The notes below the pieces were generated by a model. It did no database searches, had not been told where the DNA came from, and saw only the letters and a list, made by a program, of their open reading frames with translations. Below, piece after piece: positions 52,357-64,000 of a stretch of 64,000 nucleotides of DNA. Source of the stretch: Hormiphora californensis (Eukaryota > Ctenophora > Tentaculata > Cydippida > Pleurobrachiidae); NCBI GenBank assembly GCA_020137815.1, contig CM035351.1, positions 2,198,409 to 2,262,408 of the forward strand, read 5' to 3'. The position numbers and the translations under genes were made by a program. Every line of letters begins with the position of its first letter. The stretch's first letter is position 1.

Positions 52357-53400
52357 TCACGTTGCGTTCTTTTTCTCCAGCTATATAAAATCCATTCGTA
52401 TAAAGCTATATAATATCAGGATAAATACCTTCACGGTCTCTCCTTCTTTCTCTCTGTATTTATCTCTCTCTCTCTCTCTCTATCATTCTCTCTCTCGCTA
52501 CGCACAGGTCACTAAGAGGCACCTGGAGCTTTTAACAGTTTGTTCGTGCACACACATACAAGCAACTGTAACATGGCAAACACTTGACCACGGCAGCAGC
52601 AGCAGCAGCACAGGTGTAATGTGTGTGTGGGCCGCAATAACGAAATCAGGCAACTTCTACCCGACATAGTGTATACTGACAGATATATTTGATATTTGTT
52701 GCAGTTATAAAACACAACAAACAATTACAGAAAATTGGAAGTCATATAGTTGGCGATTTGTCAGAATTTACCAATTGAATGTAAACTCAGTAAACCATAA
52801 TATTGTTCAAGACTGAAGACCAGGTGGCTATGGGTTAGGGATGTAACATGATACGTGACGACAGGAAAACAACGCTGCGTGATTTATCAGGAGGCTTGTG
52901 TTCCGGTCGATCAAATATATAGCGGTTTTATCAGTTTTTTGGTGCAAACTGCTGCACTGGAAAGGTATATTCTATTCTAAGCTTTATCTCTAAAACTGCA
53001 GTATAAAATTAGGTTTGCAGTTTGCCCAAGCAAAATTGGATTTCATCATTTTACCATTGGACAAATGAACTAGAGCAGCTAGGGACAATTTGAAGGTCTT
53101 ATTTTTCTCGACTTGACCATTCATTTATCAATTAAACGCATTTATCGACGGGACTCAGAAGAAGTATAAAACAGGATCGGACCTTGGATTTCGGCTCAGT
53201 GTTTCCCTTTGCGTCTAAGATCGATGCACCAGTCTGCAGTCAGTGGGCGTTAACCCAACATTCAGAACCGGTACAGGAGGAGCTCAGGAGCATACGGGCT
53301 TTGACGACGCGAATCTTAACTGTAACGACTAACGGTCGACGTTGAATCAGGCAGTACTTGTAGTCTTGTAATCCTCTTTGCGCAAATACCGCACAGGTGT
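52357..53400. other. gene-free stretch
   Basis: CT microsatellite patches (about 52438-52500), a short (CAG)n at about 52590-52608 and AT-rich unique sequence. No gene or RNA is recognised. Confidence 0.5.
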
Positions 53401-53640
53401 CAGCTCCTCACAGAGCCTCCTCCTCCCTGGAAGCTATTCGTTCCCAGTCAAGTATCGAACTGTTGTTCTGTCGAGTGTATCCAGTCACCGGGGGTCGGTC
53501 TGAGAATCTCTCCAGCCATTTACCAAGAAGGACTTTGAATGAGGCTAGGTCTTCCGCCGTATTCACGTTACATGGTAGGGTGTTCCGCGGTACGGCACCG
53601 GGCACCCTGCACTGCGGGCTCAAGGAATATGCTTTAGGCT
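53401..53640 (-). pseudogene. LINE reverse-transcriptase 3' fragment
   Basis: An open fragment reads RNTLPCNVNTAEDLASFK then LLGKWLERFSDRPPVTGY, which resembles the conserved tail of non-LTR reverse transcriptases (W/RN.LP..V..A.S..SFK..LD). No catalytic motif is present. It is a dead remnant unrelated to the intact copy at 27814-30108. Confidence 0.6.
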
Positions 53641-54269
53641 GCTAAATCCCTTGCCTAGTTGCCTGTCATGCGGGTGACGTGCGGCAACCCAGACGGTGAC
53701 GTGAAGCTTCCTGATCCAAACAGGCCCGTAAGGTGTAAGGAAAAGTAAGGACGACCAAAATAAAAACAAAAAAGAAAGTTTTAAAATTTGTAAGATAAAC
53801 AAAATAAAAGTGAAATTTTAATTTTGGCGCGCAAGGCTCCCACTTTTACTGAAAGTCAGCGCGGCAGTTGATTTGCGCGTGCAATATTTCTGCTGCTGCG
53901 TTTGATAGATCATGAGTCTGATGACCGGGAGTCCAGCTAGCCTGATATTGATGTTCAGATTTATAATAGATAATTAGTTAACATTAACATTAAAATATGT
54001 TAGAAAATCATTCCCGGAATCGCAAGACACGTTGCGCGAAAACACGGATACTTTGTTAACTTGAGACACATCGCGCGTTACATACATGTGTAGATCGAGC
54101 TTCAAGTTTCATCAAGATCACATCCATATCAAGTTTAGTAGAAAACACGACAACACGTTTCGTCAAACATACGTAAATCTGATTCCAATAAAACAGAGAG
54201 AAAGTAACAAATTAAAAACACAACACACAGGGGAAGAGAAAAAAGACAGACGAGACGCGAGGACCATTA
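53641..54269. other. gene-free stretch before the WDR7 3' end
   Basis: AT-rich with an E2F-like TTTTGGCGCGC at about 53822. It includes the WDR7 3' untranslated region. Confidence 0.45.

Positions 54270-64000
<9,731 letters not shown>

Overview
This is a nuclear DNA window from an early-branching animal, most likely a sponge. The reasons are compact, intron-rich genes with GT-AG introns mostly of 50-900 bp, very short intergenic distances, metazoan-type gene content (WDR7, MAU2, CCDC92, OSER1, SUCO, Atos), an LDLa-bearing GRL101/relaxin-receptor-like GPCR, and many foldback and MITE-type DNA elements. The species is inferred from gene style only and was not identified by any search.

Layout. 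1-2950: AT-rich and palindromic repeats ending in a MITE (1456-2950) that itself carries a second MITE (1655-2559). 2986-6606: an LDLa GPCR on the plus strand with three frame shifts. 7347-8088: 5' exons of INTS13 (minus). 8458-14290: complete 13-exon MCM6 (minus). 14536-20238: LANCL (minus), whose coding exon is split by a 4.4-kb palindromic foldback element (15046-19480). 20472-24393: EDC4 C-terminal-type gene (minus) with a 1.3-kb foldback in an intron. 24911-26523: IPMK-like kinase (plus). 26.5-33.2 kb: repeat-rich stretch with a MITE, a 5'-truncated LINE with an intact reverse transcriptase, telomere-like repeats and an 820-bp foldback. 33205-34385: CCDC92 (plus). 35494-38187: MAU2 (minus). 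38911-39829: OSER1-like (minus). 40179-42572: single-exon SUCO (minus). 42697-43263: second copy of the first MITE family. 44233-46026: uncharacterised small gene (plus). 46986-49122: Atos/FAM214 (minus, 5' end open). 51026-52356: uncharacterised four-exon gene (minus). 54270 to beyond 64000: WDR7/rabconnectin-3 beta (minus), with an LRAT-like gene (61052-63154, plus) nested inside one of its introns.

The genes are mostly housekeeping: replication (MCM6), cohesin loading (MAU2), mRNA decapping (EDC4), snRNA processing (INTS13), inositol phosphate signalling (IPMK) and V-ATPase/vesicle acidification (WDR7). There is no operon logic; close packing and opposite-strand nesting are the main organising features.

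The most interesting signals are structural: (i) a foldback transposon in the middle of a LANCL coding exon with a clean 5-bp target duplication, which can also be read as an in-frame intron; (ii) tandem repeats in WDR7 whose every unit carries a phase-matched splice acceptor (8 x 33 bp) or a splice donor (4 x 45 bp); (iii) a MITE family with 9-bp target duplications plus a nested MITE whose empty site is present at the second copy; (iv) five foldback palindromes of different families within 48 kb. Apparent one-base shifts in the GPCR, MAU2 and possibly CCDC92 suggest residual assembly indels. All splice sites were read by eye.
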